Assembly (NCBI GenBank): GCA_021413865.1 | Contig: JAIOPN010000042.1 | Location: 1-64,000 of the forward strand | DNA from: Planctomycetota bacterium | Lineage (GTDB): Bacteria; Planctomycetota; Phycisphaerae; Phycisphaerales; Phycisphaeraceae | DNA length: 64,000 bases | Reading direction: 5' to 3' | Translations under genes and position numbers: made by a program | Shown: in pieces, positions 43,794-52,910 of the stretch | Position numbering within the stretch: the first letter of the stretch is position 1 | Layout of the letters: the number at the start of each line of letters is the position of its first letter | The notes under the pieces: model-generated | Seen by the model: the letters and a program-made list of their open reading frames with translations, nothing else | Told to the model about the DNA's origin: nothing | Database searches by the model: none

Positions 43794-44702
43794 GTGGCCC
43801 CGCAAGCGATCTGGCTCAACGGAAATCTCGTGCCGCCCCAGCAGGCGACCGTCAGCGTCTATGACCACGGCCTGCTCTACGGCGACGGCTGCTTCGAGGG
43901 TATCCGCATCTACGGCGGCCGCATCTTCAAGTGCGCCACACACCTCCGCAGGCTCTTCGACTCCGCCAAGGCGATCCGCCTGACCATCCCCTACACCCCC
44001 GCCCAGCTCACGCAGGCGATCAAGGAGACCTGCAAGGCCAACGCCCGCACGGACGGCTACATCCGCCTCTGCGTCACCCGCGGCGCCGGCCCGCTGGGCC
44101 TCAACCCTTTCACCTGCGAAAAGCCTAACGTCTTCATCATCGTCGAGAGCCTCCTGCTCTACCCGCAGGAGATGTACGACAACGGCATGGCGGTGGTGAC
44201 GGCCTCCACGATCCGCAACCACCCGGCCGCGCTCTCCCCCCGCATCAAGAGCCTGAACTATCTCAACAACATCCTCGCCAAGATCGAGGCGATCGACGCC
44301 GGCGTGCCCGAGGCGATCATGCTCAACCACATGGGCTTCGTCGCCGAGTGCACCGCCGACAACCTCTTCCTCGTCAAGACCCGCGGCGGAGAGAGCATGG
44401 GCCTCTCCGGCATGCCCCGCCTGCTCACCCCCCCACTCCACGCCGGCGCGCTCGAGGGCGTCACGATGAATGCAGTGATCGACCTGGCGGTGAAGTCCGG
44501 CCTGACCGTTGAGCGGCTCGACCTGACCAAGCACGACCTCTACACCGCCGACGAGATCTTCCTCACCGGCACCGGCGCCGAAGTCATTGCCGTCACCAAG
44601 GTGGACGGCCGGACCATCGGCGAGGGCAAGCCCGGGCCCGTGACGCAAAAACTCATCGCCGCGTTCCGTGCGCTCGTCGCCAAAAACGCCCCGGAAGATT
44701 GA
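43794..44702 (+). CDS. ilvE: Branched-chain amino-acid aminotransferase
   Basis: The protein is 302 residues from GTG 43794, preceded by GAAAGGA; ATG starts further upstream are inside antisense DNA of the isomerase gene. Class IV fold motifs: VSVYDHGLLYGDGCFEG, YIRLCVTRGAG, PLP Lys in RIKSLNYLNNI and EIFLTGTGAEV. It transfers amino groups between branched-chain amino acids and 2-oxoglutarate. D-amino-acid or ADC-lyase specificity cannot be excluded from sequence alone. Confidence 0.9.
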   Translation: MAPQAIWLNGNLVPPQQATVSVYDHGLLYGDGCFEGIRIYGGRIFKCATHLRRLFDSAKAIRLTIPYTPAQLTQAIKETCKANARTDGYIRLCVTRGAGPLGLNPFTCEKPNVFIIVESLLLYPQEMYDNGMAVVTASTIRNHPAALSPRIKSLNYLNNILAKIEAIDAGVPEAIMLNHMGFVAECTADNLFLVKTRGGESMGLSGMPRLLTPPLHAGALEGVTMNAVIDLAVKSGLTVERLDLTKHDLYTADEIFLTGTGAEVIAVTKVDGRTIGEGKPGPVTQKLIAAFRALVAKNAPED

Positions 44703-44851
44703 CGCGATCCGAAGCCGCGCCCGATGCTGAGGTCTTCCGAAACGTCGGGGTTCGGACTTGCGTAAAGGTTTCCCAAGACCCCGACGACTCGCGGACTCGT
44801 CATCGGGCGTGGCCGGAATCGATTAGAAACTGCCGATCCACCATCGCACCC

Positions 44852-46159
44852 ATGATCGCCTCACCCACCGACTCCCTCGCCTACCTCACGCCCGACCTGC
44901 CCGGCGTCGGCGGTGTCATCAAGCAGCGGCCCGAAGACTTCCTCGTCGAGGAGCAGCCGCTCTACGAGCCCTCCGGCGAGGGCGAGCATCTCATGCTCTT
45001 CATCGAGAAGCGCGAGCTGACCACCTCCGAGGCGGTCGGCCGCATCGTCAAGGCGTTCCGCGTCGGCCGCGCCGACGTGGGCTACGCCGGCCTCAAGGAC
45101 AAGCACGCCGTCACCCGCCAGCACCTGACCGTCCGCGTCACCGACGCCGACGACACCGAGGTTTCCCTCGGCCGGATCGAGCAATACTCCGCCGACCGCC
45201 TCAAAATCCTCTGGCACCATCGGCACGGCAACAAGCTCCGCCGCGGCCACCTCGCCGCCAACCGCTTCGTCATCCGCATCCGCAACGTCGAGCCCACCGC
45301 CGTCGTGCGTGCCAAGAAGAGCCTCGACCGCATGGTCGCCGTCGGCGCCCCCAATTATGTCGGCGAGCAGCGGTTCGGCTATCTCCAGCTCAACCACGAG
45401 CTGGGTCGCCTGCTCCTCCTGAAAAAATGGCCCGAGTTCCTCGACGTGATGCTCGGCCATTCCACCGGCGTGGACGCCATCGGCACCCGCGAGGGCCGCG
45501 AGGCCTACGACAAGCGTGACTACGCCGCCGCGCTCGATCTCTGGCCCCGACACCTCAAGCACGACCGCCAGGCGCTCGACAAACTACGCCAGGGCAAGCC
45601 GCCCGAGATGGCGGTGCTCAACATCAGCACCGACCAGCGCGAGTTCCTCGTCAGCGCCTACCAGAGCGACGTGTTCAACCGCGTGCTCGACCGCCGCATC
45701 CGCATGGGGCTGTTCGATCGGCTGGTGGTCGGCGACCTGGCGTGCAAGCACGACAACCGCGCCGTCTTCGCCGTGGACGAAGCCGTCGCCGCCGAGGAAA
45801 ACGGCCCCGCCGGCCGCGTGCCGTCGCTTGCAGTCTCCCCCAGCGGGCCGATGTGGGGCGACTCGATGACACGCCCCGCCAACGAGCCCCTGCAATGGGA
45901 GCTCGACGCGCTGCGCGAGACCGGCCTGACCGAGGCCGACCTCACCGGGGGCCCCCACGCCCGCGCAGAGGGCGGACGCAGGCCCATGCGGACCATCATC
46001 CAGAACGCCGACATCGAGGGCGGCGTGGACGAGTTCGGCCCGTACATCCGCCTCTCCTTCGAGCTGGGTCGCGGTTCGTTCGCCACCTCCATCCTCCGCG
46101 AGATCATGAAGGTCCCGCCGGGCATCCCCGAGGACGAGGAGCAGGAGCTCCACGCGTGA
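44852..46159 (+). CDS. truD: tRNA pseudouridine(13) synthase TruD
   Basis: The protein is 435 residues from ATG 44852. TruD signature motifs: KQRPEDFLVEE, VGYAGLKDKHAVT with catalytic Asp83, and GHAN-like ANRFVIRIRNV. The middle TRUD insertion domain spans the NYVGEQRFG to NKAF-like region (FNRVLDRRIRMG). It modifies U13 in tRNA-Glu; a tRNA-Glu gene is in this window. Its stop overlaps the GTG start of mfnB by 4 bp. Confidence 0.93.
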   Translation: MIASPTDSLAYLTPDLPGVGGVIKQRPEDFLVEEQPLYEPSGEGEHLMLFIEKRELTTSEAVGRIVKAFRVGRADVGYAGLKDKHAVTRQHLTVRVTDADDTEVSLGRIEQYSADRLKILWHHRHGNKLRRGHLAANRFVIRIRNVEPTAVVRAKKSLDRMVAVGAPNYVGEQRFGYLQLNHELGRLLLLKKWPEFLDVMLGHSTGVDAIGTREGREAYDKRDYAAALDLWPRHLKHDRQALDKLRQGKPPEMAVLNISTDQREFLVSAYQSDVFNRVLDRRIRMGLFDRLVVGDLACKHDNRAVFAVDEAVAAEENGPAGRVPSLAVSPSGPMWGDSMTRPANEPLQWELDALRETGLTEADLTGGPHARAEGGRRPMRTIIQNADIEGGVDEFGPYIRLSFELGRGSFATSILREIMKVPPGIPEDEEQELHA

Positions 46160-46899
46160 AGACGATCCCCCTCGACGGCCGGATGCGGCTGCTGGTCAGC
46201 GTGCGCAACGCCGACGAGGCCCGCGCCGCGCTCGACGGCGGCGCGGACATCATCGACATCAAGGAACCGTCGCGCGGCCCGCTGGGGATGGCGGACATCC
46301 GCGTGATGGAAGAGGTCGTCGCGGCGGTTGGCGGGCGCCAGCCCGTCAGCACCGCGCTGGGAGAGCTGCGAGACAATCCGGACCCGACCGCCCTGCCGTC
46401 GGGGATCGCCTTTGCAAAAATCGGACTCCACGATGCGCCTGGATCGTGGCGGGAAAAACTCGCGGCCACGTTCACCCAAATCCCGCACATCAAACCCGTT
46501 GCCGTGGCCTATGCGGTCATTGACGCGCTCGAAGAGCAGCACATCCGACGGGACCAGATCAGCGACGTGATCCGGTGGGCGATCGATCACCACGCGACCG
46601 GTGTTCTGATCGACACCCATCTCAAGGATGGTCGGAACCTGTTCGACACCCCAACGGGCGAACGCGCCGCCGAATACATCCGCCGCTGCCGGACCGCGGG
46701 ATTGTGGATCGCCCTCGCCGGGTCTCTGTCCGGTGCATCGCTGGAGCGTGCCGCGTCGTTCGGGCCGGACATCATCGCCGTCCGCGGCGCGGCCTGCACC
46801 GGAAATGATCGCAACGCCCAAGTCGATGCCAGGCGCGTCGCCTCACTACGCGATCTCATCGCAAAATACACCGCCCAGCCGGCGATGAGCGCAGATTGA
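46156..46899 (+). CDS. mfnB: (5-formylfuran-3-yl)methyl phosphate synthase
   Basis: The protein is 247 residues from GTG 46156, in a GTGA overlap with truD and preceded by an AGGAG. It matches MfnB (former DUF556): RLLVSVRNADEARAALDGGADIIDIKEP, with Lys36 corresponding to the Schiff-base Lys of MJ1099, and IDTHLKDG. It condenses two glyceraldehyde-3-phosphate into the furan of methanofuran/methylofuran. It is separate from the minus-strand cofactor operon and convergent with mfnE; their 3' ends overlap by 44 bp. Confidence 0.9.
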   Translation: MKTIPLDGRMRLLVSVRNADEARAALDGGADIIDIKEPSRGPLGMADIRVMEEVVAAVGGRQPVSTALGELRDNPDPTALPSGIAFAKIGLHDAPGSWREKLAATFTQIPHIKPVAVAYAVIDALEEQHIRRDQISDVIRWAIDHHATGVLIDTHLKDGRNLFDTPTGERAAEYIRRCRTAGLWIALAGSLSGASLERAASFGPDIIAVRGAACTGNDRNAQVDARRVASLRDLIAKYTAQPAMSAD

Positions 46900-47458
46900 C
46901 CAGCACCACGCTCGGCACGCCTTCACACGCCGCAGGGAACTCCTCGTCCACGATGCCCAACCCCGCGGCGCACGCGGGCCCGCAATCGCCCTTGGGTAAC
47001 GTAGATTTCAACAATGTCAGCCGTTCCGAGCCCAACCGCACGGCCAGGTGCGCCGCGATCGAATCGCTCGTGAACGACCAGCAGTGCGGGATCGTCACGC
47101 CCTCCGTGTGCTCCCGTTCCATCCACGCCAGCGGCTCGATCACCGCGAGATCACCGGCACGCCAGGCGATTTCGCAACCCATCGCGCTCGACGCCAGTCG
47201 CGAGCGCGGAAGCACCGCGGCGACGCAGTGCGTGTTGAGCTGCATCGCGCGGATGGCGAGCCAGTGTGCCCGCTCCTGATCCAGCCTGAACGCCTTATCG
47301 AAACCACGCACGACGTCGGCCGCGTCGCCCCCGCCCACCACCAGCACACCGCGCGGCCCCATCTCTTCCCAGCGCCAAGCCTCGAACCGCCCCAGCAGGT
47401 CCGGCAGGTCGAGCAGGCTCCCGCCGAGCTTCACGACATGTACGCCGTCACCGCTCAC
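46856..47458 (-). CDS. mfnE: MfnE-like amino acid kinase-fold kinase
   Basis: The 200-residue small amino-acid-kinase protein has VVKLGGSLLD at the N-terminus, VLVVGGGDAADVV, and FTSDSIAAHLAVRLG. MfnE phosphorylates the aminomethylfuran phosphate to the diphosphate in methanofuran synthesis. The C1 cluster context supports this. Last gene of the minus-strand operon; start overlaps mfnF stop by 4 bp, end overlaps convergent mfnB. Confidence 0.85.
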   Translation of the reverse strand: MSGDGVHVVKLGGSLLDLPDLLGRFEAWRWEEMGPRGVLVVGGGDAADVVRGFDKAFRLDQERAHWLAIRAMQLNTHCVAAVLPRSRLASSAMGCEIAWRAGDLAVIEPLAWMEREHTEGVTIPHCWSFTSDSIAAHLAVRLGSERLTLLKSTLPKGDCGPACAAGLGIVDEEFPAACEGVPSVVLVNLRSSPAGRCILR

Positions 47459-48450
47459 GCGGCCTCCTCCAGTTGCAGCAACGCCGCAGCGCAGGCGGCG
47501 GATGAAGCATCTTTCCCGATGTCCGCGCTGAGCGGCACTATCTCAACACCCGGCAGCGCCCGCCCCGCGGCGCGGGCCGCGAGGAACTCGCCGCTACCCG
47601 CCACGATCACCCGCTTCACAACCCGCCGCGACGCGACGCGTTTCGCCGCCGTACAAACCCGCTCCGCCTGAATCTCCGTGAAAGCCCGCGCCAAGCGCAC
47701 CGCGGCGCTCTCGTTCATCATCTCCAGGTCCGCCCCGATCATCCGCAGCACCCGCGCCGCGGCGAACCCGCGCGTCAGCGCCCGACCATCAGCTGTATCG
47801 ATGTCATCCGCATTTTCCGGTAGGTCGCCGGTGAGCACATGCACGTCCGCGGTGGTCGCGAAATACTCCGCCATCACGCCATAAGTTCGACCGTCGAGCG
47901 TGACGGCCGGCCCCAGTGCCATCAATGGCGTCCGCCTCGCGCCACTGTAAACCAGTTCGCCCGACTCGAGCCTTGCCGTATCCGTCAGCCCACTCGCCTC
48001 CACTCGTCCGCCACGGAGCGGGATGATGTCGGTCGTCGTCGAGCCGGTGTCCACCAGGAGGCTTTCACCGGCGGGGTATCGCCGCGCCATCCACGTCGCC
48101 AGCGCGTGCCAGTTCGCGGCGGCGCACCCCAGCGGATCGTTCATCGCCTCGGCGGCCGACACGAATCGGCCATTCGTCATCCAAACGCGCACGGCCGCGC
48201 TCCCCGCGACGGCCTCCACCGATCGCAGGATGCGTTCCACGCCCTCGCGCTTGGTCGCGAAGCAGTCGCACAACTCGGCCGTCATCGTCACCCGCCAGAC
48301 CGCGACCGGGCCGATGCCCCCCGCCACCTGCGCCAGGTGTTCCGCCAGCCGGTCGGGGGCACGCCACAGCGCGAACGGCACGCCCAGCGTACCGCCCGGG
48401 TAGGCCGCTTTGATGTTCGCTCCGCCGATGTCCAGGGCGAGCACCGTCAT
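47455..48450 (-). CDS. mfnF: MfnF-like hydantoinase/oxoprolinase-family protein
   Basis: The 331-residue ASKHA-fold protein has LALDIGGANIKAA, VDTGSTTTDIIPL (phosphate-binding motif) and VIVAGSGEFLAAR. In archaea MfnF couples the aminomethylfuran diphosphate to glutamyl-tyramine. In bacteria the product is part of methylofuran. It is translationally coupled to mfnD and mfnE by 4-bp overlaps. Confidence 0.87.
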   Translation of the reverse strand: MTVLALDIGGANIKAAYPGGTLGVPFALWRAPDRLAEHLAQVAGGIGPVAVWRVTMTAELCDCFATKREGVERILRSVEAVAGSAAVRVWMTNGRFVSAAEAMNDPLGCAAANWHALATWMARRYPAGESLLVDTGSTTTDIIPLRGGRVEASGLTDTARLESGELVYSGARRTPLMALGPAVTLDGRTYGVMAEYFATTADVHVLTGDLPENADDIDTADGRALTRGFAAARVLRMIGADLEMMNESAAVRLARAFTEIQAERVCTAAKRVASRRVVKRVIVAGSGEFLAARAAGRALPGVEIVPLSADIGKDASSAACAAALLQLEEAA

Positions 48451-49433
48451 CCCGTCCGCTCCCGCGCCATGCCGGCGCTGTCGTACTCAACGGTCGTTGC
48501 TTCGCCACGCCACGTGATCGGCTCCCGCGGATTCATCATCGCACGCACGAGGTTTGTCGCGCAGAGACGACGTGCGCCGACGTAAGAAACCGTCATGCGT
48601 GGGTTGATCTCGATCACGCGGTCATCAAGTTCGTGCTCGCCGAGCACGAGGTCCACGCCGACGTATCCATGCAGACCCCGCACGCTCTCCACCGCACGCC
48701 TGCCGAGTTCCATCGCTCGCCGCGCCGCGTCAGCCCGGAGCGGGATGCGCCCGCCGCGGTAGGCGAGCTTTCCATCACCCTCGACGCGCTGCTCGCCGGC
48801 GCGCAGCGGCGTGACCTTCTCTCCGTGCGCGAGAAACGCCGCGCTCGCCGCCGTGCCGGCCGCGAACTCCTGCGTGATCCAGTCCACCCGATCGGGCAGT
48901 GTGCCCGGTGCTCGTAACGGTCGAAGAATGAACGTGTCCTCGCAGCCCGCGCCCCAGCGCGGCTTGGCGACCACCGCGCTGGGACCCGGCAAATGCAGGC
49001 CGAGCCATGTCGGCGGCGTCGGTACGCCGTGCTTCAATAGATGCTGCGCCGTCGCGAGTTTGTCGCCGCATAGGTCGATCGCCGCCGGGGTGCAGCCCAA
49101 CGAACGAACCCCGAGCGCCTCCAATCTCCTCGCATAGCCCGTGAGCAGCCCGTCAAACTCCGGCGCAATGACCAGGGCGGTGCCCGCCTCGCCGGCCAGA
49201 CGATCGAATACAGGTTGTAGCGATTCGCCCGTCTCGATCAACGTCACCCGCGTGCCGGGCAGCTCCATCTTCACGCGTCGGTCGAGCGTCGTCGTCACCT
49301 CCAACCCCGCCGCCACCGCGTCCTCCACCGCTGCGGCGAGCATCGCGCCCCCCTCGCGCGTCAGGCCCGTGTCCAACGGCCCGTGGGACAGCCCGCCCCC
49401 GCAGATGAACTCGAAGACAAACAGCTTCGTCAC
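48447..49433 (-). CDS. mfnD: MfnD-like ATP-grasp ligase
   Basis: The protein is 328 residues from GTG at 49433, which forms a GTGA overlap with the citG-like gene; an ATG at 49451 is in frame but less likely. ATP-grasp motifs: VVAKPRWGAGCEDTF and VIEINPRMTVSYVG. MfnD adds glutamate to tyramine in methanofuran synthesis. Bacterial methylofuran is reported to contain tyrosine instead of tyramine, so the substrate could differ. No tyrosine decarboxylase (mfnA) is in the window. Confidence 0.82.
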   Translation of the reverse strand: MTKLFVFEFICGGGLSHGPLDTGLTREGGAMLAAAVEDAVAAGLEVTTTLDRRVKMELPGTRVTLIETGESLQPVFDRLAGEAGTALVIAPEFDGLLTGYARRLEALGVRSLGCTPAAIDLCGDKLATAQHLLKHGVPTPPTWLGLHLPGPSAVVAKPRWGAGCEDTFILRPLRAPGTLPDRVDWITQEFAAGTAASAAFLAHGEKVTPLRAGEQRVEGDGKLAYRGGRIPLRADAARRAMELGRRAVESVRGLHGYVGVDLVLGEHELDDRVIEINPRMTVSYVGARRLCATNLVRAMMNPREPITWRGEATTVEYDSAGMARERTG

Positions 49434-50308
49434 GACAACGCTCCCGCCCACGGATCGCCCGCACCGGCCGACCGCTCGATCAGATTGTCACGCAACGCCA
49501 CGTACAAGCCCGCCGCAATCAGGTCGGCGGACGTGCCCGGATTCCTGCGGTTCCCGTCGCCGCGCAGCCACGCGTCGAATTCGTCGAACGCCGCCCGCGA
49601 CCCGGCGGTGTGCGGCCAGCTCGCGTCGAGCACCGCCCGGGCACGATGCGATGATTCCACCGCCAGTGCGTCACCGCATTTGCGCCGTATCAGACTGTCC
49701 GGCTCGCGCGCCATCTGCTGCAGGTGCGCCCGCACAATCGCGTCGCCCATGCCTAAACCATCGCGCACCGCCGCGACCAGCGACGGCGTGACACGATTAA
49801 ACACATCCTCGAAGCCGTTGACGTATTGCCGCGCCACTGCGTCGCGGTCGGCCGCGAGCTTCATCGCCTCCAATAGCGGCAACGGCGGGGCCTCGCTCAC
49901 GTCGCCCTTCTCGGCTTTGCCAAGCCCCCCCGGCTTCGCGAGGCGGATCGCTTCATACACGCATGCTGCGTCGTCCATGCTCATCGACGAGAGCACACGC
50001 CGCACGCCGTCGCGCAGGTTCCCCTCCAGGCCGGCCGCGCAGAGCGGCGCGAGCAGCAGGAGCATCCCCAGGTTTGTGTTTTTCTTTACCGCCTCCTGCG
50101 TCGCACGGACCGCTTCCAGCACCGCACGACCGACGCCCGCCTCGGCGGCGCGCTCCATCGCCGGCGCGATCGCCACGGCGCTGACCGCGAAATCCATCAG
50201 CCCGGTGTCGGCAAACTCCTTGCCGGGGTGCACATTCCCCGCCTTCGCCGCTCCCACTTCCAAGAGGCACGCCATGGCCGCCAGTTCCCCTGTACCGACC
50301 GTCTTCAC
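49430..50308 (-). CDS. CitG-like triphosphoribosyl-dephospho-CoA synthase family
   Basis: The 292-residue all-helical protein has the CitG/MdcB-type signature: ACLLEVGAAKAGNVHPGKEF at the start and KKNTNLGMLLLLAPLC. The true CitG makes the prosthetic group of citrate lyase, but no citrate lyase or malonate decarboxylase genes are here. Its position inside the H4MPT/MYFR operon, coupled by 4-bp overlaps on both sides, points to a role in cofactor synthesis, perhaps a ribosyl transfer. That role is inference. Confidence 0.8.
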   Translation of the reverse strand: MKTVGTGELAAMACLLEVGAAKAGNVHPGKEFADTGLMDFAVSAVAIAPAMERAAEAGVGRAVLEAVRATQEAVKKNTNLGMLLLLAPLCAAGLEGNLRDGVRRVLSSMSMDDAACVYEAIRLAKPGGLGKAEKGDVSEAPPLPLLEAMKLAADRDAVARQYVNGFEDVFNRVTPSLVAAVRDGLGMGDAIVRAHLQQMAREPDSLIRRKCGDALAVESSHRARAVLDASWPHTAGSRAAFDEFDAWLRGDGNRRNPGTSADLIAAGLYVALRDNLIERSAGAGDPWAGALS

Positions 50309-51189
50309 GCCGCACCCCCCGCTAACTCACGCAGCAGGAGCGCCGCGATATCGATGCCCGTCACGCGCGTCAGCTCCCGCCACCCCGGCACGGCATTGAC
50401 CTCGATCACAACGGGTTTACCCCCGTCGATCACCACGTCAATCCCCGCGACGATCGCCCCGCACGCCGCCGCCGAGCGCACCGCCAGATCGATCATCACC
50501 GGGTCGGGCGTGATCGCCTCGCCGCACCCGCCGCGCGCAACATTGGTACGCCAATCCTTCCTGTTGATACGCCGCATCGCCGCAATCACACGGCCGTTGA
50601 GCACAAACAAGCGGAAATCCTCCCCGCCGTGGTCGATGAAGCGTTGGAGGTAGATCACGCTACCCGTACGGTCGAGCGTGGCGAAGACGCGCGCCGCTAA
50701 GTCGGGGTCGGTGAGGCGGAGCATGCCGAACCCCTCGGAACCAAACATCGGCTTGACGACCACGTCGCCGCCCAACGCATGCAACGCGTCGATCGCCTCG
50801 GTGAAGCGCTGGCAGGCGATCGTCTGCGGCACGGGCACGCCGGCGTCGCGCAGGCGGGCGAGGGTGAGGTACTTGTCCACCGCCGCCTCGATGGCCGCGG
50901 GCGGGTTCACCACGCGCACGCCGCTAAGCGCCAGGCGGTGGACCAGGTCCATGCGGAACACGATCTGCTCGAGCGTGCCCGGCGGCATGGTGCGCATGAG
51001 GAGGAGGTCGGCCTCCGCGAGGGGCGTGTCACCGGCCATGATCACATCGCGGGTGTCGTCGATCCGGGCGTGCAACGATCGCCAACCCACGGCCGTGACC
51101 GTGTGCCCCACCAGTGTTGCCGCGCGAGCCAGGTCGCTCACGTGCCAGCCCCCCGCGCCCGTGTTTCCCGACAAGGCGACGATCCGCAT
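50305..51189 (-). CDS. RimK/MptN-like ATP-grasp glutamate ligase
   Basis: The 294-residue ATP-grasp enzyme has VVVKPMFGSEGFGM and VVIEVNAVPGW. Relatives include RimK and MptN, which adds glutamate to tetrahydrosarcinapterin. In this operon it may glutamylate H4MPT or build the polyglutamate tail of methylofuran. It is 9 bp after mch. The length fits the family. Confidence 0.82.
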   Translation of the reverse strand: MRIVALSGNTGAGGWHVSDLARAATLVGHTVTAVGWRSLHARIDDTRDVIMAGDTPLAEADLLLMRTMPPGTLEQIVFRMDLVHRLALSGVRVVNPPAAIEAAVDKYLTLARLRDAGVPVPQTIACQRFTEAIDALHALGGDVVVKPMFGSEGFGMLRLTDPDLAARVFATLDRTGSVIYLQRFIDHGGEDFRLFVLNGRVIAAMRRINRKDWRTNVARGGCGEAITPDPVMIDLAVRSAAACGAIVAGIDVVIDGGKPVVIEVNAVPGWRELTRVTGIDIAALLLRELAGGAA

Positions 51190-51198
51190 GGTGGAGGT

Positions 51199-52155
51199 TC
51201 ATCCAAAAAAAGAGGCGGCGAGTACGTCGTGGTTCAGCGCACCGAAGGTCTGCACACGCCCTGTCTGGACGTTCTGGAAGCTTACGACCGCCGGGCTGAA
51301 GAGCATCGGATCAACCTTGTAGAAATCGTTGCCGTAGCCCTTGAACACCTCAGCGAACGGCCGGCCGTAATCGCGTGAGGAGGAGGACGGTACCTGCGGG
51401 CCGAGCTGTGAGATCGAGTCGTCGTCGCCGGTAACGTAGAGCGTCACCTCGCCGCCGTAGAGCACGGAATCGTTCGTCCGGCCGATCGCCTTGAGGTCGC
51501 TTTTCGCCACGGGCGGCACGGGCGCGGCGCCGAACCCTCCGACAACGCGGTCAAGGGCGAAGCCGAGCGTGTGCAGCTTGTGCATGGCCGTCTCCACCGA
51601 ACGCGCGACGACCTGCGTCCCGCCAGCGAGACTCGCGGTGCGCGCCACGAGCAGCGTGACGCGGTCGGGCGAGAGGTTGCACTTCGACGCGATGTAGTCG
51701 AACACCTCTTCGCCGGGCAGTTTGTCGGACTCGAGAACACCCACCACGCGGCGTGCCCGCTGGCGATAACCGATGTCGTTGTAGAGATCCTCGCCGCCGT
51801 ACGCGGCGCGCATCGGCCCGGAGCCCATGGCGAAGTAGTCACCGACCTTGATCTGCCAGCCGGCGTACTGGCACGCCATGCAGGCCGCGACGGGGATCCC
51901 GACGTTCACCGACACGACCGAGAGCGGGACCTCCTTGACGTGGCCGGGCACCAGTCGGACGCGTGCCAGGTTGGCCATGCAGATGCGCGCCAATAGCACA
52001 CCCGCCGCCACGCTGCCGATCACGTTCACGCCGCAGTCGATGACCTGCGACCGCCCGACGGGCACGACCTCGACGCCCATCTCATGGATGCGGAACGTCA
52101 GCTCGTCCACGACGTCCATCGCCCGGTCGTTGAAACTCAGCTCCGAATTTGCCAT
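51199..52155 (-). CDS. mch: Methenyl-H4MPT cyclohydrolase
   Basis: The 318-residue protein has the Mch pattern: NDRAMDVVDEL start, CMACQYAGWQI, AMGSGPMRAA and SDKLPGEEVFDYIA. It interconverts methenyl-H4MPT and formyl-H4MPT in the cytosol. It sits between fhcC (19-bp overlap with its 3' end) and the ATP-grasp gene, as in other bacterial H4MPT clusters. Confidence 0.95.
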   Translation of the reverse strand: MANSELSFNDRAMDVVDELTFRIHEMGVEVVPVGRSQVIDCGVNVIGSVAAGVLLARICMANLARVRLVPGHVKEVPLSVVSVNVGIPVAACMACQYAGWQIKVGDYFAMGSGPMRAAYGGEDLYNDIGYRQRARRVVGVLESDKLPGEEVFDYIASKCNLSPDRVTLLVARTASLAGGTQVVARSVETAMHKLHTLGFALDRVVGGFGAAPVPPVAKSDLKAIGRTNDSVLYGGEVTLYVTGDDDSISQLGPQVPSSSSRDYGRPFAEVFKGYGNDFYKVDPMLFSPAVVSFQNVQTGRVQTFGALNHDVLAASFFG

Positions 52156-52910
52156 AGCTCTCCTTTGCCAAGCCCGAAGCGGTCCCCGCTCGAGAGGTTC
52201 ACGACGGCGTTGGCCGCGACCGATCCGTTGGTGGCTTTCAATTCAGCCAGCCGTCGCACCAACAGGAGCGCCGCGGGCATGGAGGTGAGTGGGAACTCGC
52301 CCTCGCACTGAAACCAAGCGTGCCGCGCCGGGGTGACGGATGAATCAAGCGCGACTACCGTGCCTCGCTGCATCTCCAATCCCGGTGAATCCAGTGCCCC
52401 GCGTGCGACCACGACGGTGCCCGCGAGCATGCGGAAGCCCGGGCTGCGCGCCGCCGCACCGCCGATGGCGATCAAACCGCGCCGCATCCTCAGGCCCGCG
52501 TAATCCCCCGCGTCACCCGACACGACGATCTCGCCGCCGGTCATGCCGCGGTCGCTCGTGTAATCAGGCCCGCCGACACGGTGGCCGGCACGGCCGCGCA
52601 CGCGGATGACCCCGCCGCGCATCGAGGCGCCCAGGTCGTCGCCCGTATTACCCTCGATGATGAGTTCACCACTCACCATCTTCGCCCCCATGCGTGGCAG
52701 CGGCGGCACACCGCGCAGCGTGAGCGTCGGCCCGGATTCACCCGACACGTCGAACAGATCACCCAGCGGCACGCTATCGCGGCCAACTTTCAACGCCACC
52801 GCGCGCAGAGCGTCGGGAGCCAGAGCGCCCAACACGTCGGGCCGCAGCGCCGCTCCGTCGGCGAGCGCCGGCGGGCCGTGCGGTTTCCATGTCAGGGTGT
52901 AGCCGCTCAC
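52137..52910 (-). CDS. fhcC: Formyltransferase/hydrolase complex subunit C
   Basis: The protein is 257 residues from GTG at 52910, in a 4-bp overlap with fhcD. It has a GXGXG-type repetitive beta-helix (GSRP-like motifs RVGGPDYTSDRGMTGGEIV, DYAGLRMRRGLIAIGG), as in FwdC/FhcC and glutamate synthase C-terminal domains. It is a subunit of the formyltransferase/hydrolase complex that releases formate through methylofuran. FhcA and FhcB are not in the window. Confidence 0.9.
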   Translation of the reverse strand: MSGYTLTWKPHGPPALADGAALRPDVLGALAPDALRAVALKVGRDSVPLGDLFDVSGESGPTLTLRGVPPLPRMGAKMVSGELIIEGNTGDDLGASMRGGVIRVRGRAGHRVGGPDYTSDRGMTGGEIVVSGDAGDYAGLRMRRGLIAIGGAAARSPGFRMLAGTVVVARGALDSPGLEMQRGTVVALDSSVTPARHAWFQCEGEFPLTSMPAALLLVRRLAELKATNGSVAANAVVNLSSGDRFGLGKGELWQIRS

